The notes under the pieces are model-generated. The model saw nothing but the letters and a program-made list of their open reading frames with translations, was not told where the DNA came from and did not search any database. Made by a program: the position numbers and the translations under genes. A stretch of 64,000 nucleotides of DNA from Ephydatia muelleri (lineage: Eukaryota > Porifera > Demospongiae > Spongillida > Spongillidae), in the NCBI GenBank assembly GCA_013339895.1, contig JABACO010000014.1:3531163-3595162 (forward strand), read 5' to 3'. The first letter of the stretch is position 1, and each line of letters opens with the position of its first letter. This document shows positions 1 to 11,945 of this stretch, in pieces.

Positions 1-291
1 CTCTCTGGGTACATGGAGAGGTGAGCTGGCTACACAGGCAGGCAGGAAGGATTGTCAAAACAGGATGTTCCTACAATAGCCAGTGAATACCATTAGCAGC
101 AGGTCACATTGGGGTGGACACTGAGTCCTAATGATGATCTGTGATTTTAGATGTAAATCTTTTTTCCAGAAAGACAAATATTGTGCGTACTGTGTGCAAG
201 TATTTTACATCAATGCATCTGAGCACCACACCCTCATGTTAAGCATGTCGCATAAATCTGCACCTTCCCCCTACCACCAACTCTATCCCCC

Positions 292-293
<2 letters not shown>

Positions 294-361
<68 letters not shown>

Positions 362-376
362 CCCCCCCCCCCCCCC
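294..376. repeat. (CT)n microsatellite followed by a C homopolymer
   Basis: A CT dinucleotide run at about 294-358 runs into an uninterrupted C tract to 376. It ends 9 bases short of the PMCA exon at 385, so on the gene strand it lies immediately downstream of the splice donor, as a poly-G then (AG)n tract. Confidence 0.95.
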
Positions 377-384
377 ATGCTCAC

Positions 385-3300
385 CTCCACAATCTTGGAC
401 GAGTAGCTGCTGTTGACTGCAATGTTCAAGCTCAGTATGTCCAGGAGGAGCTTAGGTATCCTGGACAGTTCTGGAGCATCGCCAAACTTGACAGTCCCTA
501 TGTAAGACTCCACGACGGTCATCCTGTTCATGGTCAGTGTGCCCGTCTTATCAGAGCAGATGGTGGTAGCGTTCCCCATGGTCTCGCAGGCATGGAGGTG
601 GCGGACCAGGTTGTTGTCCTTGAGCATCTTCTTCACCGAGTAGGCCAGGGCGATGGTGATGGCCAGGGGGAGCCCCTCGGGCACCGCCACCACCAGAACC
701 GTGATCCCGATGACAAAGAAGTTGAGGAGGGTGGTAGCGTCCTCGCTGCCCCAGGCCCTCCCGATGATGGCAAACTGCTGGATGCTAAACTTGAGCATGA
801 GGATGACGATGCAGAGGACTCCTGCCGCCATGCCCACCTTGCTGATGCGCAGGGCCAGGATGGTGAGCTTGCCCTGGAGGATGCTACCCCCCTTCCTTCT
901 TGTCCTCTTGCTTCGACTTCTCCCCCTCCTCGTCCTGCTTCAGTCCCTTGTAGGTCTCCTCGTCGTGGTCCTTCCCAGTGATGCGGTGCCAGCACCTGAG
1001 GAGGGGGTTGGTGCTGGGGGGATGGGAGTGGTCTCCTCTGTCATGCTCCTCCTCCTCTTTGTTCTGCCCCACCCCCAAAAGCAACAATGTAAAGAAATGA
1101 GAAGAATCATATCACGATATGGCATAGATAGGGAGGAATTTTATTTTATATTTGCACTTTTCTGTAATAATGTTGAAGACGAAGGGATATGAGTCATTCT
1201 GTTGAAACCGAATGCCTAATGCATAGTACCTTACTGCAAAGCATATTCTCTTGAATCAGCTGTACACACATAAGTTTTGTGTGCAAAACATGCTTTCTCT
1301 CGACTAAATGGGCAGTGCATTTGGTGTTAATCTCCCCCCCCCCCCCCACACACACACACACATACAAAGTACACGTAACAGCATTCCATGTCTGCCGGAT
1401 TCCTGAGAATGAAGTATTTGCTCTTGGAATACACGGAGGGAAACAATCCCCCCCCCATTCCCCAATCACTTCTATCGAAAAGTCCCCTTCGAGCGTTGAC
1501 CTCCTTTTCCTCCACATAATATCTCACCGTAGCTGGCTCGTATTCTTCCGTCTTAACTATGTCTTCTTCCCCAGCAACTTGCGCGCTGGCCCCCTGGGGC
1601 TGGGCATCTGCAGCAGTGTCTTGAAGCTCCTTGGGGGGAGGGGAGGCACTGCCACTTTTGCCTGCCTCAGGGTCTGGTGCTGGCTGGTCCCCTCTGCACA
1701 TCCTGTACACTGACTTCACCTTGTTCCAGATCCCTTCAAAGAAACCTGCCATTTCCCCATACAAAAAACACACACCCACACACAAGACAAAATAAATAAA
1801 TGACACAAGTATGCCCGTTTGGAGAGTGGGTGTAAGCACACAGGTGCCTTCACGAGCATATGAGATGCATGTGTCGTGTGTGTGTGCATGTTGAGTGTGT
1901 TTGCACGCATGTACTGTATGTGTACGTGTAGGCACACTTATTTATGTTTGGGCGTGTAAGCGTATGTGTTTTGGTGTGTACATGTTTGTGCACCTGTGTG
2001 TATGTGTGTGTGTGTATGTGTATGTGTGTGTGTGTGTGTGTGTGTATGTGCATGTGTGTGTGTATGTGCATGTGTGTGTGTGTGTGTGTAGCTTCATCTG
2101 AGTTGAAGATGGTTGCACTTACGAAACACAAATGTCTTATCTAAAAGGCACTGTGGTTCTTGCTATGTGAGATGACTTAGTACCCAACCCCTTTACAGCA
2201 TTTGACCAGACAGCCACTTGGTACCACTCGCAATATGTGGACTTGCCTTCCTCCTTATCCTGATCTGCCAGCAGCATCAAGATGATGCCTTGTTGGGAGT
2301 TCTCCCCAACAGCCGTGACAATCATGGTACCTCCTCCTTCCATGACCTGGGTCCCTGCTAGTAAGAAAGGGTCTGATTCTGGTGTCTTCTTGATAAGCAT
2401 TGACTCTCCAGTTAGAGCACTCTCATTGATAGCTACATCAAATCCCTGTTTTATTTTTTTTCGTTGTTTATTTTAAATGCCAGAGAGAAAAAAAAGAACA
2501 CCAGCCATAGTTTCATCACACAGTAGGGTTGGTTACCATGGTAACTCACACTGATGATCAGCCCATCACAAGGAAAGTTGTTGCCATATTTGAACTTGGC
2601 GATGTCACCCACCACAATCTCTGCAGGTTGGAGCTCTTTGATCTCCCCGTTTCTGAGCACAGAGAACCTGCATAGAAGACACACACTGTCAATGTATACA
2701 CATATACCAACGCACGCACGCCCACGCCCACACTATCACAAATATGCACCCCAGCAAATATACAACCTCCCTTCCACACCATATATGGGAACACAAGTAA
2801 TACAGCAACACCTGCTTTGAAAAGAGCTGATATTCTGTAATGAGTGCTACATTGTAAAGACCACCTGATGTGCGTCTATATGTAAATCTACATCCCGTCA
2901 CGTGATCACTGTAAATGTACACATACGAAGGTTTCTTAGAGCACACACGTATGTTAAACGCGCGTGCGTAGGTTTGCGGTGAAGGCTTCTGTCTCTCTTT
3001 TAATAGACGTAAACAGCGCAACAAAGTAATTAACGCATAGACGCACCATGCGCCAGTCGGTAAGGGCCCCCCCCCCCCCCCCCCCCCCCCCCCACGGCCC
3101 ATGAGCGGGCTCCCCTCTATCCCGACCCTATATTACAGTAGCTACTTCATAATTCACGCTTCTGTGCAAACCATCCAAAAATTTGCTAGCTACAGTGCGT
3201 ACCTCTGCGTGCTTTCTAACTTCGTCTGCAGACCTCTGAACTGCCGTTCCTTCGTCCAGTCGTTGAACGCCGTCACCAGAACGACCACTAACACCGCTAC

Positions 3301-3660
3301 CAAAATGGCGGCCCCTTCGACCCAAGCGGTGTCCTTGTGCTGGCTCACCGTAAGTCCGAGAATGATTTCCAAGATGGCCGCTCCGATAAGGATAAGCAGA
3401 ACCTTGTCGCTGAGGGCGTCCAGAGCCAGGGCGATGAACCACTTGGGCGGGTCAGACTCGATATGGTTACGCCCGTACACAGTACGTCTACCCTCCAGCT
3501 CGGCCTCGCTGTCCGAGAGACCCGTGGTTGGGTTCGTCTGCAGGCCCCTCACGATGGCATCGGTGCCGCCCATCTCTTGTAGGCGATCAAGCGCATCTTT
3601 CTTCCTCAGGGTCATCAGTTGAGAGAGCTCATCTTTCGTGTACCCAAACGTCGTCGCCAT
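385..3660 (-). CDS. ATP2B: Plasma-membrane Ca2+-transporting P-type ATPase (PMCA), 5' portion, five exons
   Basis: PMCA exports cytosolic Ca2+ at the plasma membrane. Exons read from the minus strand at 3660-3203, 2667-2550, 2445-2247, 1745-1528 and 1063-385; the 3' part lies beyond base 1. Exon 1 holds the N-terminal cation-ATPase domain and first membrane helices; exons 2-3 hold the actuator domain with the TGES motif; exon 5 holds the PEGLPLA motif of M4 and the phosphorylation site CSDKTGTLT. Splice phases are consistent throughout, including exon 4 (1745-1528), which adds an acidic, Pro/Ala-rich stretch of about 73 residues to the linker between actuator domain and M3. The exon 3 donor appears to be GC rather than GT. 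Exon 5 has one extra G in the run at 887-892, putting the linker out of frame with M3; this may be a consensus error, because the rest of the exon is well conserved. The family assignment is secure. Confidence 0.93.
1861..2090. repeat. (TG)n-rich microsatellite in a PMCA intron
   Basis: Imperfect TG/TATG repeats fill the intron between PMCA exons 3 and 4. Long open frames here encode only Val-Cys or His-Thr runs and are not genes. Confidence 0.9.
3067..3093. repeat. C homopolymer in PMCA intron 1
   Basis: An uninterrupted run of C bases within the first PMCA intron. Similar runs of C or G recur at 6422, 9572, 25636, 43409 and 45846. Confidence 0.95.
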
Positions 3661-4559
3661 CTTTCGACGCGTTTGAGCGCCTCTTCTTTTTGTTTTTTTT
3701 TGTTGTCTTTTCCTTTACGGCCTTACGATAATACAGATTCGTTACCAGGTCCTTCCTCTGCCTGACCTGATCAACGGTTAACCCTATATTTATTCGATTG
3801 CGTTTTATGATTTGAGAACTTCCGGGGTGTGGCTTTTAGCACCCTGCCTAGGTGCATAGCTCCAAAGGCGGATTAACTGGGAGTGAGATTTCCCGGTTCG
3901 GGCGTGTGAAAAGGATGGTTTATTTTATTGAATCAACTGTGGGCACTTGGCAAGGTTAAGAAGGGCGTAGACAAGACACGGTACTGAGTATAGGTACTAG
4001 TCTCGTACTCAGACCCGCGTACGTCACATGGATGGATTACATCACCGCTACGCATAGCGTGATGTGATGATGGATCGAATGTCCCACTCTGGAGATCTGT
4101 GCCGTTTGTGTGAGCATGGAGGAAAAACGAAAGGGGAGGGAGAACAAAAATATCAAGGTACAAACCTTCGAAAATTCCAATTAGGAATTTAGTTGAGCAT
4201 AATAGGTTGGGGCATCGCCCTCACTGGAGTGCAGTGTCTTCCGGCATTTCATACATACGAGCCTGAAGAACTAAACTGAAGAAGCGGAAGAGGAGCTTAA
4301 ATTCAATTGTATTTATACAAGTTTACTTTGTTAAGGGAGGAGTTTGCGTATAAAAGGAGCTCGCGATCCATAAATTACAGCCGGTCATGCGGCTGAAATG
4401 GCTGCCTTGAATTTTTAAAATGGTGGCTTGTATAATATTTATGCATGGAGGCTTGACAACAACAGCAAACAAGAGTTCAGTTTTCAATTCGCACATCTTT
4501 TAAATGCTATTATAAAACATGCAGTAATACTTTGCATCTTCCCTGCACGCACTGCAGTT
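3661..4559. other. Intergenic region upstream of PMCA with a solitary transposon terminus
   Basis: No coding exon is evident. About 3998-4058 matches, imperfectly, the terminus of the element that starts at 4560: AGTCTCGTACTCAGACCC, followed by the GGATGGATTACATCACCGCTACG subterminal block, split here by context. It is a truncated solo end. The PMCA promoter should lie in this interval, but I see no clear core motif. Confidence 0.6.
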
Positions 4560-5184
4560 CTAGTCTCGTACCCAGACCCACACTCGCAGTAGCGGATGGA
4601 TTACATCACCGCTACGCCTGGTAAACAGTCGTTCTGGGCTCTTTCGCGCCAATAGTGACGTAATAGGTGTAGGTGTCGCGGCAACTCTCACTAATTGGTC
4701 AATTAGTTTATAGCAACAAAATGAATAGATGCAAGTCGAGCGACGCTCCAGTTTTAGAATGCAGGAATAGAAGGCAACTTGCTAGTGCAACATCGCAATG
4801 CTGCAGAGCATTTTTAATGGGTTTAGCGGTCGAGACGACAAAGCGGAAGGAATCTGCGAGAGAGTATGAAACTGGGTATTTGTGTAAAAGGTGCTTCGAC
4901 TCAACCATAAAGTACTTGGCACTGCAAGAAGACCTGAAGTCAAAGATCTCCCTCCATCTGCATTCGCGACTCTGAGGATCAGCTTGATTCACTATCATGG
5001 ACATCTGAATTGGACTTTTCAATGCAGCCACTGCGTGCTTCCACTCCAATTACATCATCATCATTCAATTCTGACTACTCAGTGATCAGTTCGCTGATAC
5101 GACCAGACATATCTCTTCTGTCTCAGTCAGTTAGTGACGAAATCTGTAATGTTGGTGGTGGCATTGCCTTAATTGATGTACACA

Positions 5185-5655
5185 GTGGTACAGTTGGTGT
5201 GTCCAGTGATGCAGTTGGTGTGTCAAGTGGTGCAGTTGGGGTGTCGAGTGGTGCAGTTGGTGTGTCGAGTGATGCAGTTGGGGTGTCGAGTGGTACAGTT
5301 GGTGTGTCAAGTGATGCAGTTGATGTGTCAAGTGGTGCAGTTGGGGTGTCGAGTGGTGCAGTTGGTGTGTCCAGTGATGCAGTTGATGTGTTCAGTGGTG
5401 CAGTTGGTGTGTCAAGTGATCCAGTTGGGGTGTCAAGTGGTGCAGTTGGTGTGTCGAGTGGTGCAGTTGGTGTGTCAAGTGGTGCAGTTGGTGTGTCCAG
5501 TGGTGCAGTTGGTGTGTTCAGTGATGCAGTTGATGTGTCAAGTGGTGCAGTTGGTGTGTCGAGTGGTGCAGTTGGTGTGTCCAGTGATGCAGTTGGGGTG
5601 TCGAGTGGTGCAGTTGATGTGCTCAGTGGTGCAGTTGATGTGTCAAGTGGTGTAG
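5185..5655 (+). repeat. 21-bp coding minisatellite
   Basis: About 22 head-to-tail copies of a 21-bp unit with consensus close to GCAGTTGGTGTGTCGAGTGG plus one base, encoding AVGVSSG/AVGVSSD in the DUF6589-like gene. Units differ by a few substitutions and stay in frame. Confidence 0.95.
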
Positions 5656-6420
5656 GGGGTGACAATGCCTTAGTTGATGTGTCAAGTGATGCAACAAGAG
5701 TTGAGGAAAGTGGTATTACAAAGTGGTCAGGATTTAAGCTTGTAGGTGACAACATAGATAAAACAATCAAACCTCGTGACATGCGGTTAAACAAGCAAGC
5801 TACATCTCTGCACTACTTCAATGTCTATGCTGTTAAAGATAGAATTGACTTTAGTCACCTTAGTAGTAATGCCACTATATTTTTCCTGAAGACATAACAT
5901 ATGATCCTTTTTATCCTTCATCAGAAGATGATAATGGGTTAATTCATAATTTTGAGACCCTTGTAACCAGAATTCTTGTTCAACATGTCCCTGGACTCCA
6001 GCTCATATCTTCAAAGGTGAATTGCCACATTGAACACAAGTATTCAAAGCAAATGTCACAGAAGTCAAAAGTGGTACGTCTTAATTTTGATGTTATTACT
6101 TTGTTTTTAAAAATAACATTACTTTATGACACAGATACCATTAGGAGTGCTGCTGAAAAACGAGAATGTCATTGATGACATGGTTCATATACTTGATGCA
6201 CTACACAAATATGTTCCTACGACAACAAGCAATAAGACTGTTCAAATATGTGAAGAAAGTGAAGCTATCAGAGCACTTGATATTGATATCCATCATTTCA
6301 GACATATATTGCTAGGCGGTGATCAACTTACAGTAGCAAGGATCAGAGGTACTCAGTGTGCTTTGTCTAATTCAGAAAATGGGAGTGAACGGCTTGAAGG
6401 ATTTATACCAGTTATTGAAG

Positions 6421-6421
<1 letters not shown>

Positions 6422-6479
<58 letters not shown>
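6422..6479. repeat. 58-base C homopolymer
   Basis: An uninterrupted C run that replaces the expected end of a DUF6589-like exon (after the residues VIED). It may be a real expansion or an assembly artefact. Confidence 0.95.
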
Positions 6480-6481
<2 letters not shown>

Positions 6482-7691
6482 GCTGGGCAGGTGGTGTGGC
6501 ATATGACTAAGTGTTGAATTGACCTGTGAGAACTTGTATGGCTTGCTTTAATAGACCTGTGAGCACATATATGGCTTGTATAGAATGTGCATATGTGTGT
6601 TGAGTTAGAGCTAGAGAAGGAATGGTGTAATGTTGTACACTGTGATTACAGTTTACTTTTATTGTCAGGTGGTTTGGAAAAGACTATACAGCACTTGTTC
6701 AGGAATAGATGGTGGGACTTTGTTCCAACTTAGAAATCTTATCAACAGGAGAAATGTCGTTAAGGATGTTAAGAAAGACCTCAATTCTTGCGAAGAGTTT
6801 ATGGAACTGATAACAAAAGCTCACATTCTTTCTGCTGCAATGACAGTGGCAGAAGTTCAAGACCTTCAAGGATTGTCAAGGGTGATCTTGTCTAGTGAAG
6901 ACCATTTAACCACACTAACGTCTGCAGCTAAGAAAGTGTGCAGCCAGTTTTGCAACATTGCGTATTGTACTTGAGCTAGATCATCCACCAAGTCTACCGA
7001 TCGAGTACAGGAATATGCAATGGAAACACTCTCACTAGGGCTGCTTCTTTTAGAATTTAAAGATGCTGTTAGGGAGGGAGATGGCACCAGGGTGATACGG
7101 TGTTGGAAGTACTTCCTTATCATCTTTCGCGTTACTGGACACAAGAACTATTGCCTTGAGGCTTTGCATCTTCTCACACAGTACTACTTCACTTTACCAC
7201 CTCAGTATGCTGAACAGATGGTGTGGGGTCGATTTGTAAATAGTAATGGTGGACAAGGCAATAATATTTCAGCAGATCTACATATGGAACATCTGAATAG
7301 ACTGCTGAAAGATGCTATCAGCCTCCTTGGTGCCAATAAGACACCTCAAGCTATACTTAGAACAAGTAAAGCACTAGGTGTGGTGAAAGACATCCTGTGT
7401 CAGTTTGATGGAACAACTGGAGTGTGTTTTACTGGCAAGCACACTCGTTGATCAGACGATGAAGACCTTACAAAAGTACTTGATGAGCTTTCCCAATGCC
7501 AGGTTTTTTCTTATAAATGTGGAAGAGCACATAATTTGTTTCCATCCATGGTATGCAACAAACTTTTAACATCAATGAATAAAACAAAATTTCAGAAGTG
7601 GATGACCAAAAATGTTTCTGCAATCCTTAAACAATCTACACTTTCCCGCTAAGACTACTATTTCTCATGTATGTTCAATAATATTTAATAA

Positions 7692-9095
7692 TTACATTGG
7701 AAATGATTTACAATTACAATTATTGCTATGACAGTTTAATGCACATATATCACAACAATCGCACCCAATAATATGGCTACCAACAGTACAGTCAAAGTAT
7801 GACATCAACATGGCTTGTCTGCACATAACTTTGTTACAACAGTAGCCTTCCATGTCCTTACAGACGGTTTTGCGACTTGAAATCTCCCCTTTTCCAAAAC
7901 AGCAATGCTTTAGCTGGTAGGCAGTTTCGTCCAGCTCTACCACACTCCTGAATGTATGACCACATCAGACGGTGGTCCCCAATGGATGATTTGCCTGACA
8001 TCAACACAGTTTATTCCCATTCCAAATGCAATAGTACATATTACAATTCAAAGAGACGCATCACTCTTACTAAAAGAGGCTACAATGGAATCTTGCACTG
8101 GCTTGCGTGTCACACTAGTGTACATGTCAAAAAGGCGAAACTGTGCTAGATTTGGTGCTCCAACTGGTTCTGTTGACTCATCCTTCATTAATGAAAGAAA
8201 GAAATGGTACAGTTGTGAGCATTCCTTGTGTCTTCTGCAGAAGATTATGACTCGTGGCAGTTTGCGCCTCGATTTTTTCAGTGCCATGGCTAATGGTGTA
8301 AAGGCCTCTTCTATACTTACTTTCTGCCGAACACTATATGCTATATTAGGCTTGTCTGGCGATGCAGAAATAATAGCAGGGTTAATGAGACCAAGAATAG
8401 CTATCACTCTGTCCCTTGTATGACTTGTAGCAGTTGCTGTCATTCCCATTATGTGTACATGTGGAGGAATTAAGCTGCGAACCTCTCCAAGAGTGCTGAA
8501 TTCCTTTCTGAAAAAGTCACCCCTAGAATTGAGAAAATAACATATAATACTGTTTTTGCAATACTCTAAAGAGATGAGCTTACCATTTTGTTACACAGTG
8601 TACCTCGTCTACAACAAAAGCAACCAAGTTGCGCTTATAAATCGGTGTCATGAGCATATCCCTCCACGTCGGATTCAACATTCGAAGTTCGGGACCAATA
8701 AACACAATTTGCATTTCTCCTCTTAGAACTTTTCCCTGCTGATCAGGATCGCTATTTTCGCTACTAAGATATGCAGTTGACATTCCTCTTGAATTCAGAG
8801 CAGCAACCTAGTACAATGTGTATGCGTTCAAACTTACTTGGTCTTTCATCAATGCAATCAAGGGTGAAACGACTATCACAATACTACCAACGCGCTTGTG
8901 AAGGTAATCGAACGCGTATGGCAACACCGAGAAACACAATGACTTTCCACTCCCCGTCGGCAGGCTAATAAAAACATCGCGCCCTTCCATGAAGGATTTA
9001 ATACCTGTATTCTGGTCTGGACGAATCGTTGCGTATCCCAGCTGCTGAGACGCCTGCATTATCGCACTCTCGAGCTCTTGGTTTGACACAGCCAT
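7692..9095 (-). pseudogene. RecQ-family DNA helicase carried by the transposon, with nonsense and frameshift damage
   Basis: ATP-dependent 3'-5' DNA helicase of the RecQ superfamily. Exon 1 (9095-8838) contains the Walker A motif LPTGSGKS and ends at SPLIALMKDQ. Exon 2 (8807-8584) contains the DEVH box (VVDEVHC). Exon 3 starts at 8522 and contains the GMTATATS motif III and helicase-C residues [21 protein letters not shown] replaces an Arg codon just before [11 protein letters not shown], and a frameshift follows just before the QECGRAGR motif VI. The final part (7943-7692) has the RecQ zinc-binding pattern, including GYCCNKVMCRQ and GCDCCDICA. A Walker-A-containing fragment of the same gene persists in the 24.4-25.1 kb derivative, tying the helicase to the element. 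It could help transposition or repair; that role is inference. Confidence 0.8.
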
Positions 9096-9731
9096 CGTAG
9101 AAGTAGTAAGCCCCCCCTCTTCGGATAATCGTTCGTTTCGCTTGTTACGTGTCCGAGGTCTGAGGTGTCTCTACCGTTTAGATAACCATGCGAAGTATTA
9201 ACATATAGCACCCTGATTGTGACGTCACGGGTGCTCTGCATTCTGATTGTACGCTTTTTTTTGCAGATGCCCAGAACGACTTTTGTTTACCAGACCCTAT
9301 GTCGTTGCATTATACTGTAAGCGATAATGCTTACGTACGTTTGGGTCTGGGTACGAGACTACTGCAGTTAATAGCACAAAGTTAATAAAATATCGATCAC
9401 GATCTGGCGACAGTAACTCTCGGCACTGATTTCACCTACAAGGGTCCTGTTCCTCTGGAGAGGAAAGGAAACGTTTCTGAGTAGGTTGGTACTCCTTGCA
9501 CCCGGTTTCATAAAGCGGAGCGCTACTATCAGTGTGCAACGCAGAGGCGGATACAGAATTACACAGCGAGAAGGGGGGGGGGGGGGGGGGGGGGGGGGGG
9601 AATATAATATTAGCCAGTCCTATCTATACGTGTAATTACTATACTGCCCGCCGTACCTATCAAATCGCACTCACACATGCATGGTATAATCCGTGGATCA
9701 CAAAAATGAACAATTATTCATGTATAGATAC

Positions 9732-11819
9732 ACTCTCTTCGGGCTGTCATTGACCTTTTGGTTTCTGGTAGGGCACCGGCTGAAGTTGCTGTTTTCCTGG
9801 CAGGGGGTAACCTCACAGCTCTAAAAAAGCCTGCCCCGGGAGATATCCGACCAATTGCTGTTGGAGAATCAATCCGCCGCCTAACTGGAAAGTGTCTTTG
9901 TGTGGCTTTGAAGGAAAAGGCTGCTTCCTTCTTTGAGCCATCTCAGTTTGGTGTTGCTTGCCCAAATGGTGCTGAGAAAGTTATTCATGGTTTGCGAGCT
10001 TGCATAGATAAGCATTGGTTCGATGATGATTTTGGAGTTTTGAAGATTGACATGAAGAATGCTTTTAATCTGGTATCTCGCCAAGCTCTCCTTTCTGAAT
10101 GTGCAAAGCACTTTCCTGAACTCTTCCCCTGGGTCAGTTGGTGTTATGGCCAACACCCTCTACTTTGGCACTCCCTGGGTTGCTTGACTTCGGAGTCAGG
10201 TGTCCAACAGGGGGACCCACTTGGCCCACTCCTATTCTCACTCGTTTTGAATATCCTTGTCAAAGCCATCTCAACCACCTGCTCCAACCTCCTCAATCAC
10301 GCCTGGTACATGGATGATGGGGTCCTTGCTGGCCCAAGGGCTACCTTATGCAGGGCTATCACACTCCTTCAATCAGAGGGCCCAGCACTGGGAATTCACA
10401 TTAATATGTCTAAATGTGAAGTCTTCAGTTCTCACTCACTTGACTTGTTTCCACCTGGCATGATAACTTCTGACAAGCCAAATTTGGTGATTCTTGGTGC
10501 TCCCATAGGGAATAAAGAATTCTGTTCTTCTTTAGTTTCAAAGGGCCTCAAAAATGTCGCAGGTCTGTGGTCCCAGCTGGAAGAGGTTGGCCTGATTGAT
10601 CCTCAGGTTGCCCTCATTTTGCTTCGCCTTTGTGGTGCATTTTGCAAGCTTGTTCATTTAACTCGTGCAACCCCCACCTCACTCATAAAGGATGCTCTTG
10701 CTGTCTTTGATGCAGGTGTCCGAAGGACGTTTTGTTTGTGCACAGGTGTGGATGCGTCCAATGATGCTTGGCAGCGGCTCAATTGAGTTTGGGGAAAGGA
10801 GGTCTTGGTTTGCGATCTTTGTCACCAGCTGCTTTTATTGCTTCAGTCTGTTCAGCGGGTTATGGATCACATTTCACTACACACTTGTCCCAGGCAATTG
10901 ATATGTTCAACGGCTTGGTTGCCTCAAGTGATGTCATCAGTGTTGAAAATCTCCTTTCATCCAGTTCTGTCCATCAGAAGGCTCTTTCAGAGAAACTGGA
11001 TGACCACCAATTCAACCTACTGCTAAATTGTTCATCAGTTGCAGATAGGGCTCGCCTACTTTCAGTTTCGTCCCCCTTTGCTGCTTCTTGGCTTTCTGTC
11101 ATTCCTTCTGAGGGTCTTGGGCTACACTTGACTGCTCCCATTTTCCAGGTTGCCTTAAAGTGGTGGCTTGGTTTAGATACCTCAGGGGGTTCCCAGTGTT
11201 CCTTGTGCCCAGGAAGTGTACTTGACCATCTCAGCCATCATGCAGTCACATGTAAAAGTGGAGGAGATGTGGTCACCAGGCACAACAGACTTCGTGACTG
11301 CATTGTGGAAGTGTGTCGTCGTGCCCACATTGGAGTGCAGGTAGAGGTTGGCAACAACCTTACCCCCAGCCACAGCAAGACCCGCCCAGCTGATATACTT
11401 ATTCCCAACTGGGTCATGGGCAGGGCAGCAGCCTTGGATGTGTCTGTCACATCACCGCTTAATCCACAAACCTTATTGGAAGCGGGAGTGACAGCCACTG
11501 CTGCCGCACTCACCACTGAAGAACGAAAGCATGATGAAAACGACCCTAAGTGTTCTGAGCTGGGTTGGGTTTGCATCCCTGTAGTGGCAGAAAGCTATGG
11601 AGCATGGGGAAGAGAAGCTACACTGCTGTTTTCGACAATTGCCTCGAGAATTGCCACCCTGAGTAACAAACCTAAATCTGTAACCCTCATTGACATTTAT
11701 GGCCGCCTTAACTTACAACTGGTTAGGGCAAATGCTACATCAATCCTAGCCAGGTTGATGCCACCATCTTACTGATTTGTTGTATGTCTGTGTGTAGATG
11801 TTATTATTTATTTTGCATT
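9732..11819 (+). mobile_element. 5'-truncated LINE-like (non-LTR) retroelement with 9-bp TSD
   Basis: The insert is flanked by TATAGATAC at 9723-9731 and 11820-11828. Removing the insert plus one repeat restores the hAT sequence seen at 21.5 kb and 52.9 kb. The 5' end is truncated inside the reverse transcriptase. There is no poly-A tail; the 3' end is a T-rich 3' UTR of about 45 bp. Confidence 0.85.
9734..11775 (+). pseudogene. Non-LTR reverse transcriptase with C-terminal zinc finger and endonuclease-like region
   Basis: The first part (9734-10786) carries reverse transcriptase motifs: KIDMKNAFN (palm Asp), SGVQQGDPLGPLLFS, and AWYMDDG in the catalytic position. A missing base near 10775 (between WQR and QLSLGKGG) shifts the frame; the second part continues at 10768-11775. 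It holds a Cys/His cluster (CSLCPG, then DHLSHH and C) followed by RPADILIPNW and AALDVSV. This order of zinc knuckle then R-P-D and D resembles the restriction-like endonuclease domain of R2/CRE/NeSL-type LINEs; that assignment is inference from motif order. The apurinic-endonuclease type was not seen, though the 5' part is missing. Confidence 0.75.
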
Positions 11820-11945
11820 TATAGATACGATTGGTTGAATGCTTTACTCATCATAAAGGTCTGAATAGGCGTCTTGAATTTGCTCTTACATAACATTCAA
11901 CAATCATTTCAGGATCGATAGTTACATTATAATTTCTATGCATTA

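Larger units (their letters stand above)
4721..7650 (+). pseudogene. DUF6589-like transposon protein, degraded
   Basis: Fragments in several frames belong to one protein. An N-terminal Cys-containing segment starts at 4721. It is followed by an acidic Ser-rich region, a seven-residue repeat tract (5185-5655), a segment at about 5700-6070 resembling the nucleic-acid/DDE-like part of DUF6589 proteins, an exon from 6136 with the GGDQLTVARIRG motif, and later exons (about 6669-6910 and 7020-7450) with the QMVWGRFVNSNGGQG motif typical of the family. Frameshifts occur near 4973 and near 5880 (an extra T in a T run), and a 58-base C homopolymer at 6422 destroys an exon end. DUF6589 proteins are abundant in sponges and cnidarians and have no established function. 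The coding assignment is by motif recognition only. Confidence 0.65.
4560..9360. mobile_element. DNA transposon with DUF6589-like and RecQ-like genes, 9-bp TSD
   Basis: The ends are inverted repeats AGTCTCGTACCCAGACCC, starting at 4562 and ending at 9360. They are flanked by the direct repeat ACTGCAGTT at 4551-4559 and 9361-9369, which reads as a 9-bp target duplication with two extra bases (CT) on the left end. Inside are a DUF6589-like gene on the plus strand and a RecQ-type helicase on the minus strand, convergently arranged. A deletion derivative with the same ends and its own 9-bp duplication lies at 24362-25070, which supports mobility. I do not recognise a named superfamily with this gene pair. 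Both genes are damaged, so this copy is probably not autonomous. Confidence 0.75.
9542..11945. mobile_element. hAT-like derivative split by a retroelement
   Basis: The left end begins CAGAGGCGGATACAG at 9542, resembling the hAT terminus at 21295 (CAGGGGCGGATCTAGG), followed by a G homopolymer. The sequence at 9600-9731 and 11829-11945 matches the terminal part of the hAT element at 21.5-21.77 kb, including the codons of the transposase C-terminus. A third partial copy lies at 50.43/52.84-53.04 kb. The right end is not clear. Confidence 0.6.

Noticed and set aside
5123..5794. Minus-strand ORF of 223 codons with TAPLDTP repeats
   Set aside because: Antisense shadow of the 21-bp minisatellite in the DUF6589-like gene.
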